Positions 39,270 through 52,900 of a stretch of DNA of 64,000 nucleotides are shown in pieces. The translations under genes were made by a program, and so were the position numbers. This stretch comes from Onchocerca lupi (lineage: Eukaryota; Nematoda; Chromadorea; Rhabditida; Onchocercidae): contig JAOVVO010000154.1 of assembly GCA_028564675.1 (NCBI GenBank), forward strand, positions 1 to 64,000, given 5' to 3'. How positions within the stretch are numbered: the first letter of the stretch is position 1; each line of letters starts with the position of its first letter. The notes beneath the pieces were generated by a model, which had not been told where the DNA came from, did not search any database, and saw nothing but the letters and a program-made list of their open reading frames with translations.

Positions 39270-41438
39270 ATGAGTGTTCCGTTGTCCATGGGTCCTATGT
39301 TGCTAATGGAAAGTAGACAGACAAACGGTCCGATTTACCACGGTGCTCATTATATGCAACCTGGACCACCACTATCATCCGCAGTACCAAATGGTACTCA
39401 TATTCCGCCCCAATTGATACAACCGCATCATTCCGTACATGGACAAGCTGCTCCATCCGGACAGCATATTATCACTTCTTCAATGAACAGGTCTCAAAGG
39501 TTGGTATCTATATGAATCTATTTCGAAACATACGATAACATAACTTTGATATACTCATTATTTCAAAATTCAAAATTAAAAAAAAAAGTTCTGGATTAAA
39601 ACATTTCAGATTCAGATTACTTCCAAGCTTTCTTAATTAACTTTATAATAATTACGACTACTTATTCTTACTCTTGCTACTATATGACTGCTTACTTCGT
39701 AATTTACTACGATTTTGAGGTAATTTAGATGTGGTGTATGTCGAGGTTGTCAATGTAAGCCATGTGGACAGTGCACTTATTGTCAAGATAGTCCACAGTT
39801 TGGTGGCCCAGGTGTTAAGAAGCAATCGTGTATCGAACGGCGATGCTTACGCGTACTTGAAAATAGATTACAGGTTTTTTGGATTATATTTTGTGGCTCT
39901 CTTTTATTATTACTAATTTCTCTGTCTTTCTTGCAAATCACGTCAAAAAAGAGAATTAATTTATAGCTTAATTTCGAGTACTGAAGAAATCTTAATTAAT
40001 AACTTCATATCAAAATACTAATTTTATATCGTACTAATCGAATAGACTACAATATATGTAATAACTTCTATTGAAATCACTGTACTTTAATTTATTATAG
40101 AGAGATGCACCAACATTTAAAGCTCGTGTTGGATGTAATCAATGTGAAGATTGTCGAATGCCTGATTGTCAAATATGTCTCGTATGCCTTGACAAGAGGT
40201 ACATTAAATTATTTCTTTTTAAATTTATAAAAAAATTATTAAAATTTCTAAGAATTTTTAGATGTTCTGTTAAAAAAAAAAAAAAAAAAGATTATTTAAA
40301 CAATTTTTCCCGACAGAATTCAAAAGTTAGCCGTGAAAAATCTTTTGAGAAATCAGGACTTAATTGGTTTATTCTTAATCGGATTATTTGAAATAACTTT
40401 TTAAGGTTTTTCGATAATCGATACATGACTGGTGCAATGTGTGCCAAGAAACGTTGTAATAATGCTACAAGCATAGAACTACCTGCTGCACAAAATGCCG
40501 AATTACGACTGGTATAGATGAAAATATTTCTCTGTGCTTAAAATATATTTTATTTAGCTGATCCTAAATGATACCATCCTGATCTCTTCAGTGATAATAG
40601 GTAAATACAGTAGGTAAATATCTTGTCGTAGGATACTTTGTTGATCAAGAATACCTGAGATGCTTTACTTTATTACTTTAATGCTGATACTAAGAATAGT
40701 GTCATCGTTTGTTTTACATGGCCTTTTCCTGGCCATTTGTGGCCAAGTAAAATAATTATCAGATAAGTAAATACTTAATCAACCGTGTTATAGGCACATA
40801 AGCGAACATATGATCAGTCGGGAATGACAGATTATCAGATTATGAAACGTCGCGCCCATCAAAGTTTGGAACAGTTGTCAGTCACACAACCGCATGTACT
40901 GAATATGCAAACGCAAGCTATCCTGAATGGCCAAGGATGTCCTACCGGACCGGCCGGTGCTACCGCTCTTTATGTCAATCAACAAATGCGACTGTTATCT
41001 TCGCAACCTGGAACACCACAACAGCTTGTCATTGTCCATCATCAACAGCAACAGCAACAACAGCAGCAGCAGCAGCAACAACATCCTGGAAATGCGGCTA
41101 TTGCTCCGTGCAGCACTACACGAGGTGCCGAAACAACTGTAGTTAGCACTACCCAGGGATCAGTATCAGTTGCAAATCCTGATTCATTGTCTGGTGCCAG
41201 CAATGGTACCATACATGTGGCACCGCAATCCCGACATGTACCACATCCCGCACCTCAGTACGTTCAACAGATACAAGCGCAACATGCTTCACATCCGTAT
41301 CTGATTGTAGGAGCAGGACCTGGCATCTCATACCTTCCGAGTTACGTGGAAGAACGTGCGACACCTCAATCAGATCCATTTACACCACCGAGTTATGCAC
41401 CAGAGATGAAAAATGTTGTCGTATTGCAACCCTTGTGA
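39270..41438 (+). CDS. Tandem CXXC zinc-finger protein with polyglutamine run
   Basis: CXXC fingers bind DNA at unmethylated CpG in chromatin regulators such as CFP1, KDM2, MLL and MBD1. Five exons: 39270-39499, 39729-39873, 40101-40198, 40406-40511, 40794-41438; 407 residues, all junctions in phase. The ATG lies seven bases after TTTATAG, a likely SL acceptor. Finger 1 (residues 78-116) has CGVCRGC, CGQCTYC and QFGGPGVKKQSC. Finger 2 (137-175) has CNQCEDC and CQICLVC, then CAKKRC. Both share the spacing CX2CX2CX4CX2CX2CX15CX4C. Finger 1 keeps the FGG-KKQ loop used for CpG recognition; finger 2 replaces it. The first 76 residues are Pro/His/Gln-rich. Residues about 277-290 are polyglutamine in a Gln/His/Pro-rich tail. 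It lacks the PHD, JmjC, SET or methyltransferase domains usually paired with CXXC. I do not recognise an orthologue. Confidence 0.88.
41043..41083. repeat. CAG/CAA polyglutamine repeat
   Basis: A mixed run of CAG and CAA codons inside the last exon of the CXXC gene, encoding about 14 consecutive Gln. Confidence 0.95.
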
Positions 41439-44212
41439 ATTGCACTTTTTGATTCAGAATTGAAGGTTTACAGTAGATGTGGTGGTATATCTGCAGAGTA
41501 TCGAATTCTCATATAAGTAAAATTATTTTTCTTCAAAGCAGTTGCATATTCTTGCCAAGTTTCCCAGTGTTCATTTCCAATTTATTTAGATTATTTTGAA
41601 TGTTGTGATTCCATGGCTGTTACTCATTGCCTTCTCTTGCGACATATTCCGTTTCAGTTTCTCACTTTATCATTTTATTCCACGTATTCTTTTCCACCTT
41701 CACATATTACTATAGGAACACAGTCCCACAATGAATTATTTGAATGCGACAAAATCTCAGTTATCAAATTCGAGATATGCGCTATACTAACGTAATATAC
41801 AAACGTGACTGTAAAGATAGCTCTTATTTTTAAAAGAATGTAGATTTAAATTCAAACTGATTACTTTGATCTCATCTCTTTATTTAAATCAGTAAAATTT
41901 AAGGATATGAGAATGAATTAGAATTTAGAAATTGCGATAGAGAGAAATGCGAGTGAAAATTTTTTCTGTGCTAGGTTATGCTAGTTTATCGCATTTCAAA
42001 TCTTTCGTAATGTCTTCTATTAAAAATCAAATTCGAATGAATCCAAATAATCAAGGAGAGTTCGAGAGCTCCAGTAACTTCATGTTTAATGCTGTTAATT
42101 CCGATTGGAGGATGACAATTGTTTGAGTTTTTTTTGGTAACGAAGGTAAATATCTCCGATAATTTGTCTTCAGTGTAAATTAGCATCTGATAAACTACAG
42201 CTATTGCCAAAAATTCCAGATGATGATTGCATTAATCGACTTCTCTGCATTTAAAGGATAGTTATCTTCAATATTTAATAATTCAAAGTTCATAGACGAT
42301 TATTAATGCTGATCGGAATTATAAGATGAATTAAAAAGATGAGAAAGGTAAAATGGGCAAAATTACATGCATAAGTAATCGTATATGATTTTGTATTATA
42401 ACCTTTCTTTTAATTTTCAACCCTTTTTGATCATAACAGCCACTTTAATCCTTTCTGTTTCTATAATGTTCTCTATTTCTTGCATAAATTTTATATGAGG
42501 TCAGTGCCTTATCCATTATTGGTTCCTCCCTTTTTCCAAAATCTTAATAAAGTTTGTATGTTTTTACTACATAGTTTATGTTTTTATTATATTTGGATCA
42601 AAAGCATTTCCTACTTAAACTTTTTTTGGTGCTCGCCTATAATCATTCTAATGGATTTAGTCATTTAGAAATTCTCTGGCCATATCACTGGCTAACATAA
42701 ATGCTAGGAATGAAGCATCAGTTTGCAAATATACAAATATATCATCTATCTAACTGGCGCATCGACAAATTTTGTATCTCAAAAATCTTTGTGTATTTTC
42801 TAATTCACGACATCATAGTTCTCTCGTCTGCATTCCTTCTTCACTAAATGCTCACTCAATACTTAATTTTTGAAATGATGCCTCTAATTCAACTATTTAC
42901 TCCCTCTTCTAATATCTGTTTTCTAGGAAACTTTGAATTCAATTTCTTCTAATGTCGAAAGTAAAGGTAGGACTTCACTGGTCTCGCCTCTCTATCTTAA
43001 AGCTCCAATATTCAGAAATTCAAATGAAATAAATCGAGGATTAAAATGATATCAAGATGGGCTTTTTTCCCAAAAATAGCCAAATGGCTTCCCACAAGGA
43101 ATAAAATTTTCCTGAGCTCCTGCCATTCAGATATTCGAATATTGTCTTTTATGTATCTACTTCAAATGCCTCCACTTGGAATTTTATGTTTTCTACACTT
43201 GAAATTTTCGTCCATCGGAATTAAGCTGATTTTTTGGAACAATTATTTGTATTGTGTGTAATAAAACAGCAATAAATGTGACCAATTTATTTGTTTCCAT
43301 CAAAGTAATACAATGCATAATTAATGATACCACTGTATTCTTAAACGTATATGAATACGGTGGTGCCATTAATTCGGGCCTATGCAAATAGCCGATTTCA
43401 TTCACTGAAAGTAAAAAGAAATAATTTCCCATCAATGCAGCAAAATTTCAAATCGACTTAAAATTTTTCCTTTCAAGAATATGACGCTTGAAACTTGTTT
43501 GCATATTATTGCTCAATTAGAGTTTTGAGTCAACACAGATCTCCATAAATGAAGGTCAAGCACAATCTTCATACTAATTTTAATTGTTGCACATTAATGA
43601 TTAATTAGATGTGTCAGAAGAGTCTGAATGGTGTTTATGCATATGCTGTTGAAAACTGCAACAAAAGAACACTTCAAAATCAAACAAAATCAAACTGCTC
43701 ATCATCTTTTATAGAATGTTTACGCCCATTACCACTACAATTCTAAAGAATCTATAATATTAAAAAAAAAGTTAAGAACAATTCATATCGTTAGGCTTCA
43801 TTTAAAAATGATATTTTTCCATAAAGATTCGTATATAATAGATTCTGAACTTTTACCGGCTATTAATATTTCTAGAATTTCAAATTTTCATTACCAGAAC
43901 TTCTAGGAGAAAAAGTATTTCGATGTGTAAAAAATAAGTAGAAATATAGAAATAATAAAATCGAAAGCAGATCATAACTCCAGCAAAATAATCAGAGTAA
44001 GAGTGAGAGGTAGACAAAAATTCATCGTTTTTTTAGAAAATCAAAAGTTGAAAACATGTAGCCAAATAATGGTAAAAAGACCCACTAACTTTTTTTTTAG
44101 ATAAAACGTTGAAAAAGTTTGAATCCACTTCTTTTTCCACCCTTCTCTCTCGAACATTTGGTTATTTCGGCAGTGCTCGAAATAAAATGAGATACCTTCA
44201 CAGTCAGAGTAA
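41439..44212. other. Convergent intergenic region
   Basis: It lies between the 3' end of the CXXC gene and the last CASP-derived exon. Weak minus-strand coding-like stretches occur at about 41986-42210 and 43330-43420 without usable splice context. Otherwise it is A+T-rich and featureless. Confidence 0.45.
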
Positions 44213-45712
44213 TTACAATTTAAAAACCAACTTTGCAATATAATCGGTCTGAAAGTCTCGCTGGCATGATTCTGTACATGCGAAACGATATAGGACCTGA
44301 AGTTTTTGAATAAGAGACATAAAGAAATCCAGTACTGAAATTTTCAATTTTCCAAAAAAACATGAAAAATTAGTTGAAAGAAAAAAAAAAAGAAAAAAAA
44401 AACTGAAAACATTTCTCAATCCACCAAAAAAACCAGAAGATGAAAGAACATCAGATAGAAGAATAGTGCTCGAGAATGCCCACTATTCATCAGCCATTGT
44501 CCATGAATAATTAATTTGAAAATGTTTATAAATTCTAGGGTGGATTAAATTTTGTCTCGGTAATTTTTAAAATATGATAAATCCAAATTTAAAATCCACA
44601 AAAAGTAAACTAATCCAAGCACTGCTTTGTCGCAAGCTTGCAACTGTCCATATTTACGTTGTCTTTTTTGAAAGCTGAACTTTCGAAATGCATCCAAATG
44701 CTTTTCGTATTTGTCTTCATAACGCACTTCTGCCGCATCATTCTCGATTTCTACAGAAATCTTAAAAAACAAACAAATAAAAGGACGGTTTTTATTAAAA
44801 ATGAGATTAATGATCCCTGATGCCTCGCAAAAGTGATGCAAAAGGATATCCGGACATTATTAATTGAGTTATTAACAGCAGAAATATTTAGTAGCTTCCC
44901 ATTTATTCAAATAAAAACTCGTCTTGCTCTCATGCAAAAGAAAACATTATTAAAACGCTTACGTATAATTTTACTTCAATAATTTTGTAGAAATTTGATT
45001 TTTCCATATAATTTGATGTTGTCCTCATGCACTTTATCGCGTTCATTTTCAGCTATTGGTCTGCTTCTGAGCGACAAGATCACGTTATTTGATGATGAAG
45101 TCGATCACGTTGAGCTGATATTATTGATAACATGTCTTTGCTCTCTTTTTCTGCACTCATTTCTTGCCTCACTGGTACTGTCAATTCTTTGACTAACATC
45201 TTTATCATCGAAAATTCACCACTGCTGGAGTCTGTTTCATTGCCATCCATTCCCTTGAACATTTATTTCGTATAAAATACAATGACTGATGACATTAAAT
45301 TTTGCGAGAAGATACAAATTTAATAAACAGGACGAAAACAAAATTCTAAGAAAATCTCAGCAGTGTTTTGAAACTATTTTTAAAAAAAATAATCAACGAA
45401 CAAAGCTTTCAAAGAAATGAAAAAAAAAAAAAAAACATTACATCTATTCGTGATCCTGGTGAAACGGCAAGCGAACCCAATAAATCACTTCCAAACGCGC
45501 AATCAGCTCATGCTGTCGGACCAGTTCCTTCTCATGATTATCATAAGCATTTTCAGCTGCTATCAATTACCTGCAAAATAAAAAATAGCATTAATATAAA
45601 GAAAAACAAAGCTACTATAAGTGGAATAAAAAGCTTATACGGAGCTAATAATCTATATGCTACTGACCTGAGGTCAACAACGGCTTTTTCGAATTTTTGT
45701 AATTTACATTAT
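44213..45712 (-). pseudogene. Broken CASP-specific 3' exons of the CUX/CASP locus
   Basis: CASP is a Golgi coiled-coil protein with a C-terminal membrane anchor, made in animals by alternative splicing from the CUX gene. The tail is recognisable here: KFEKAVVDLR (exon 45668-45712), ELVRQHELIARLE (45489-45570), DMLSIISAQRDRLHHQI, EDNIKLYGKIKFLQNY, KYEKHLDAFRKFS and QRKYGQLQACDKAVLG (44611-44750), the membrane segment SRALFFYLMFFHLLVFL (44425-44502) and VLYRFACTESC to the stop (44213-44296). Breaks: TAA at 45567-45569 directly after a canonical acceptor; a TGA/frame change at 45080-45082 with a second shift before ENERDKVHEDN; TGA at 44976-44978 in an exon otherwise in correct phase; and AT in place of AG at 44503-44504 before the membrane exon. 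A further TAA may lie at 45709-45711. Sequencing error is possible but unlikely to cluster only here. Confidence 0.72.
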
Positions 45713-46987
45713 CTATCGATAATGTAAATCGAAAAAGAAACGCTTAAGAAAACTTGATACTTCACAGAAACCATAAGATGAAAACTTTTCAACAGAAAAC
45801 ATTGAACAAACAGCAATGCTAGGGTAACAGAACCATACAGAAAAAGACAGAAAACATAAATTTGAATCAACCGAAATCCGCTTTTAATCGAACTTTACCA
45901 TAGTTCCACATCATTTGGTATTATTGCAATATATGTCATTATTTTCAGAGACATTGAACTGCAAGTTTTGATAGCATTTCCTGTCTGAAAAAAGGAAATG
46001 AAAAACTTCCGCAAAGATTTTCTTGCAAATAAAGAACGACAAAAGGATCTGAACAAAACTTGCAGAGCCTGAAGAGTTGGAAAAATTACTGAAATTGAAG
46101 GAAATCATACTATTATTTCATAAACGCTGATTAGAGCAAAAAGGCAAAATACGAATTTTTTCATTAAACACTTGACAGTGCTGACATTTGAGATGCAAAA
46201 AACAAATGGAAAGGGACAAAGCATCATAATTACAATAAATTTCGAACCACACAAATAATCTGATTTAAAATTTTCCTAGAAAACTCTGAACTTCGTGAAA
46301 AATCAAAAAATTGAAAAACTGTAAAATAATTATTCATAAGCAAGAAATAAGTTTAGGAGCATGTCATGTAAAATAACAAGTGTGAAAGATAGTGAGATCA
46401 AATTTTTGGAACAAAAACGAAAAGGAGAGATTCTAGGTGAAAACAACCAAACACATCGAGAGGCTCATCAAAATATGACGAAAAACAAAGTACAAGTAAT
46501 GAAGTAGAGATCACTTTCAACTAAAACTCCTGAAATAAAATGAAAAAGTAAAAGTATGCAATAAAAAATAATTACTGACAGTTATGATTAGTTGACAAAT
46601 AAAAAGACAAGAAAAATCGATCTTTGAAAAAACAAACTGATAGCGATTAGAGAAGAATTGCGTTTGCTAGCTCAAATCCGAATCCAGACAAAGCTAGACT
46701 AATACAGTACCAAAGTATGCTCATCAGGTTTTCAATATTCCCGTCATCAATTACATATTTTATGAAAGAATTAAGAGGTCAGATAAGAAAGAAATAGATA
46801 TCGCATGGCCTGAAAATTTCCTCCCTGCCGCTAATTCATCTGACAGTAGCCTATTATGAAAGAAAATTTTTGACAAATGCGAAGATATAAATTAAGAAGT
46901 TGGATAACAGAAAATATCTTTTTTGAAAATTTTTTCTAACCCATTGCAAACCTCGAAACAAAAATTTTATGCTCAAAATCAAATAAA

Positions 46988-49900
46988 TTACAACTGCTTG
47001 GCAGCATTAAGTTTCTGAATCCGTTCAATTGCTTTATCAAGAGAATTGTTCTTGGTAACAGTGCTTCTAGTCAAATTACAGTTGCTGTTTGATGATACCA
47101 TTGTTGGCGACCAATGATACGGTTTCGATTCCAGTTTCATTAATTCCGCCAGATCCTAAATTGCAAATAGTTGCGAACAAAGTTTATTATCAACATAGTG
47201 AGAGAACAGATCTACAAAATGGAAAGTTCTACTTCCAGATTTCTGAAATTACTAAAGCAAATGGTGTACGAATTTTTTGATCCTCTCAAAGAGAGTTAAC
47301 ATTTGCATTCAAAAAGAAAAAAAAAAAATTAATGACATAATTTTCAAATGCTACATACTTCGGAAGTGGAATATAACTGTTACAATGTTTTCAGCGGTTT
47401 TCTTAACGCGTTAAGTAAAAAATTCAGCCCTAATACATGGAGACTTTTTTTGCTCTAGAAGATACATTTGCATACTATCTCATTTTCAAACCATTTATGG
47501 TTATGAAGCTATCATACTGACCAGAGTATAACTACAGTGACTAAATTATTGAAACAATGCATAGAGGATTATATCAGCAAGCTACTTAAACAATAAAATA
47601 GTAAAAGATAATATCTCCAAAAAATATAAAAATCAGATTAACCTGCTTCCATCGATCATTATTATTTTTTCCATTTGATGGATTTCTCTTCTGACCGCTT
47701 TCCCCATTTGGAATATTTTCAGCTCTCAAACTAGCCTGTAATTTACATCATTCAGAATAAAGGAAAAGGCAACCATAGATTTACAATATTTTAGTGATTA
47801 TAAAAATCCTATATAACCTTTTGTCGAGTTCGATAATTATGGAACCAATTGCTCACAGTTCTAGTACTCAAAGAAAGAGTCTGCGAGAGTTGTTCAATTG
47901 TTCGTTGGTTTGGATGCTGGTCACGTTCGAAAACATGCTTCAATGCTTCTTTTTGTTGATCCGTAATAACTGTTCTCTGTAATAGAACAAAAGAGATTTT
48001 ATTACGAATTTACTATTAATTCCATAATTACAGGATCACCTGTTTTAAAAACTAAAAAACCTGTAACATTTTTGGACATAACTGAAATATATTACTGAAA
48101 CTTAATCAATTTAAAATTAAGCTAATTCTTCTATAAAAATCTGAAAAATCAAAAATGAAGCCAAAAAAAACCTGTGCTTTCTTTGGTATCTCGCCAGCAG
48201 CAGTTGTATTTAAAGATGCTTTTCTTTTCTGTAGCGACAAAGTTTTTGCCAAAGCACCTGTGGAAGTCATTGTATCCACCATACTTGAAAAGGTTGTTGT
48301 GAGAGATGAAGACAACAGCGCAGAGGAAGTAGATGTCTCCTGTATTCTTTTATTTCCATCCAATTCGCCGAGCCATTCACTCATCTTGCGATACAAATCA
48401 CGAGCACGTGGTGATAATTGTTCCCAAGTTTTTGGTTTGGCGAGAAGTTCTGATACACCCCCTGGGCTTACTCCCAATACCACGTCACCAAATGTCTATA
48501 AACGAGGATAAGTTGAAAAATGCTAAATACAGAAGCAAGAAACACATTCAATTAATATAATTAAGATATATGATATATAAAGAGGCACTAAATTAAAGAA
48601 TTTAAAGAAAATAAAGATATAACTTTTACAGGATATTTTTTCTGATTTCTTTCAATTTTGATAGACTTATATGGCGATGGCGAATGACAGGAGAACTTTA
48701 GAAAAGCAAAAACTTGAAAAATTTAAAAAACAGAGATAACGATAAAACAACAAGAAACAAAGAGAAATTCTTTCAGCTCAAAGAGCCGACTGATTCCACG
48801 TATTATTTTTACGAAATCAGCCGAAATCAATAGATATTCTCATAATGTTTACATGAAGAATGTACTTTCTGAGAAATTCCATTGCTGTGCAGTCGATCCT
48901 TAACTTGCCGAGCAATCTCACTTGTATCGGCCATTAACAGTTCTCTTTTAATATTGCGCATCATTTTTTTGTCATCATCATCCATGATAGACATTTTCTT
49001 AATTTCGCGTGCTTTTTCATTGCGATATTTCACAGTCTACACAGAAATAAAAGTCAGCAAGAGAAGAGTTCTCCAGAACGGTATTTCAAGACTCAATTCA
49101 TAATTTATTCACTGTGGGATAAATTCTATCTCATTGGAGAATTTTTTTCATGCCTACAACTATAGATCAAGTATTGCGCAGAAGAGTTACTACCAAAAAT
49201 GGGGTTCACATCAATCAAGATAATACATAACTATTTGAACCGAGCCAAAAATTGCGTTGTTAATCCGAAAATACATTTTAAAGTATTTACGTAACTTTAA
49301 AATATATGGATTTGTGTATAAGTCTCAATTTTTTATTAGTATGTAGTAAAAATTAACCTCATGATCAATTTCATCAACTAAAGGGAAATTCCGCATGCTT
49401 AGCAATCCATTAATCGAATTTTGTTTTGCACCACTGCTTGCTTCGTTTTTAGACATCACTTCCGGAGATTGAACTGCACCGAATTTTCCATTCAGCTCTG
49501 GGAAAAATATTTCTATATTTCGAGGACTTCCCAATGATTAAGATATTAACTCGTTAAAAATAAATAAATTACATGAGCTAATATTTGTAGATCAATGCAT
49601 TGATTTTGGTCTTTTAGAAATAAAAGCGATGGGAAAAATACCTGCTTCAGGTTTACAAACCAAAGACTGGGCTTCATTCAAGAAAAGCTGCATGCGCACA
49701 AATGGTTCCCTTCCTTTCTGCGTCAGCATAGCCCATGGTTTAGGTCTTGCTAAAAGATCCGAAACAGATCCTTGCGAAAGACCAAGTACATGCTCGCCAA
49801 ACTGACGTTGAGATATCGAATTTAAGCAAAGAAAATCTTTGATCTATAAATGATGACACCGATCAAATGCAACAATTCCGAAAAATGAACTTGGATAATA

Positions 49901-52900
49901 AATGTTTTAAACTTGGAATGAAAGTTAAAATGATTAAACAACGCTGAAAAATTACTTGTTTTACGATATCTTCGGTGTCCAATATTGGATAACGTTCAAG
50001 CTCCTCTTGAGTTATGGATGCCATTCCACTACGACATTTCAAGGCAAACAAAGCCTGAGCAGAATTTACAGGGAAATTTGATTGTGGCGGTGAATTGGTA
50101 TCTCTTATTGATCCGCAACGAGATGACGATGATGATGACGAAGATGATTTATTCGATGTTTCCATTGTTGAAAGCTGAAAAAAGTATACTGGAGATATAT
50201 TGATTGACAAATTAAGTGTGTGAAACTTTTTCAATTGAAACTGAAAAGTTAAGATGAACTACTCACTGAAAATTCTCTAAAATAGACCATGATAATAATA
50301 GAGGTAAATTTTTTTTTATATTGTCATTTCCTTTCTTTTCAGTGCTCTATACATATTCGAATAATCAGTCTTACGCAGCGAAGCTTACTGCAACTGAAGA
50401 AATTGCGAAGATCACAAAGAAAACAGAAAATAACATAGTTTACCTTTTCATCCTTACTTCTCATACTTAAAGGCCGTGAACCAATTGCTTGTTCTAGATG
50501 AGACTCCTGAAATCCGGAAATATCTGTGCATTGAAAACATGGACTATAGCAGCATTTTGTCATTACGCTAAAAATAACTTATAAATCTGACTTCTGAATT
50601 ATGAAACTTTGGGAATAAATTAGGAAAACTTACCTGCTCCCTTAACAATGCCAATTCCCGTTTGTATATTTTCATAATTTTTTCTTTCGGTATGTCATCA
50701 TGTCGCCAGCGACTTGTACGTTGTATAACTGAATTAGCGCTACTACCAGCAGTTGCAGCTGTCAACCTGTCACGCTGCTTCAACTAAAAATGCCAAACGA
50801 TGAACCAATGACAAGGTTAACTTACCTCTAACTTTTTTTTATTTTTGTCATCCAGCAAGTTTCATAATTTTAAACTTCCAACCGAAGATTTATGAAAGGT
50901 GAAAATGAAATTCTTATAAATTAAAAAAGTTGATTGAACTTACATCTTCTGAAATGAATCTAGAGGATTGTTTCTGCACAAATAAATCTAAAGTATCATC
51001 CGCGTTATATCTGGATACAGCAGCTAACGAAACAGCTTGTTGATCCCACAAAATTTCACGTGATGGCACTTCAATCTCGACTAATCCTGACATATGCATA
51101 ATAAAAAATAATTCATTCAAATTCAAAATACTTGAATTGACAGTGATAAAATAAAAAGTTGAATAAAAATTTTTTATCTGAGAATAAATAAGTTGGAAAA
51201 ATCCTAACCCACTGGCTGAGTTCGACGGGGTGAAATATTACACAGTAACTCAATAGCTTTAGGATCTGAAACCCAGCCATACATACGTCGAAATGCTTCG
51301 CGCCCTTTATCAGTTAATTTATTCCAATGCCTTGGTTTTGACAATAATTCACTGAGTGACCCTTGCGACTAAAAAAATTTGTGTTCATTTATAAACTCAA
51401 ATATTCATAGCAATTCACAAAATTTTAATCTAGAAGCAACAAATCTCCAAAAAATAAAATTGAATTAAAAAAAAAAAAAAATCGTAACAAATATGTAAAA
51501 TTTCATTAATTCAATTTTACTAAATTTCATGAAATATTTAGTGGTATTATTAATAAGATTATATTTGCCATTCCTTTTTTTCTTTTTCCTGCACTGTTTT
51601 CCTTCAAATTAAGGAAAACCAGAAGATAAAGGAAAGAAGAAAGAAGGGGGCTTTGTGGATTGCTCTTTTTTATTTCTTTCCTCTTCTTCAATATTAACTA
51701 ATTTGTGCATAATTAATGCACAATGTGTTATGGCAAATGTGGTTATTCTCGCACGATTTATAGCAGCAAAGTTCAGCATCTAAAATTTAACCAGAAATTA
51801 ATTCAAGGAACCGAAATGAAAAATAAAAATCAGGAAATCAAATACCTTGACCACCTGGTTCATGATGTACTTCGCGAATAACCGCTGTCCAATATTATGA
51901 GTAACCATTAAATGCTTGCACTGCTTTGCAATTTCCGTCGTATTCAAAGCCTTTGAGCCTAATTCGCGGATATTTTTGGTAACAATATTCTGAAAATACT
52001 CATTCCATTAAAAAAAAAAAGATTATACTCTATTAATAATCTAATATCCTTGATATGTAACATAAGTTCAATTTATCTAACCACTTAAAAAATTTGCGAA
52101 GTAATCATGAAACCTTTTTCTTTTCTCAGCAAATGGAAAATGAATTAACATAGCTATTTCATTTCACGTTTTTACTAGTTAATAGCTGAATAACACACAA
52201 AGTAATCAAATCATTAAGCACTGATTCTGTCATGATCCAGTATTTATATACTGTATCACAATAATTTCTTTCACAACTGGAATCTACTTATCAATCATGA
52301 TCTGTATTAACGACATTAGCAATCAAAAATAAGGAGAAAAAAAAAACTAACCTGCAGTTCATTATAAGTCCTAAGTTCAGCAGGTGTCCTAGGTAATTCG
52401 TGTAAACTCGATGTACTTGCTGAATAATAATTTTCCAGTTTCGGAGTATCATGCGAAGAACTGGCGGAGCACTAAAATAATTATTACAGTGCAAATTATA
52501 ATGATTTTTCCCTTCCTTAATCTTTTACTTCAGCATAAATATACTTAACGAATTGTGCAGTGTTCTCACGCACTGCATAAAATAGCATTTCTGAGTAGTT
52601 TACAATTATCAAGAAATTGATTAATATTAAAAATTGAAAATTGTTAATTACCATAAACAAATTAAGGAGATTTGTAGCCCGATGCGGATCACCTTCTAAG
52701 TCCAAATCACCATTGGCTTCTATCGATTTTTGTCCACCCTGAAAAGAATAATTTTCGAAAACCATTTATCATTTTAAACTGGATTAGAAAAACATAAAAT
52801 ATTTTATTTCCAGAAGTAATAGGTGAAGCAATCACCTTTCATGCAAATATTACAGATTGTCGCTGAAATCGCGAGAATAAAAGAAGAAAGTCAGTGTTCC

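Noticed and set aside
45080..45112. A 31-33 base intron that would remove the CASP frame change
   Set aside because: It is shorter than functional nematode introns and none of the possible GT-AG pairs restores the correct phase.
45368..45727. 119-codon plus-strand frame
   Set aside because: It overlaps minus-strand CASP-derived exons in antisense and has no splice or start context.
48155..48511. 118-codon plus-strand frame
   Set aside because: Antisense shadow of the CUX exon carrying the third CUT repeat.
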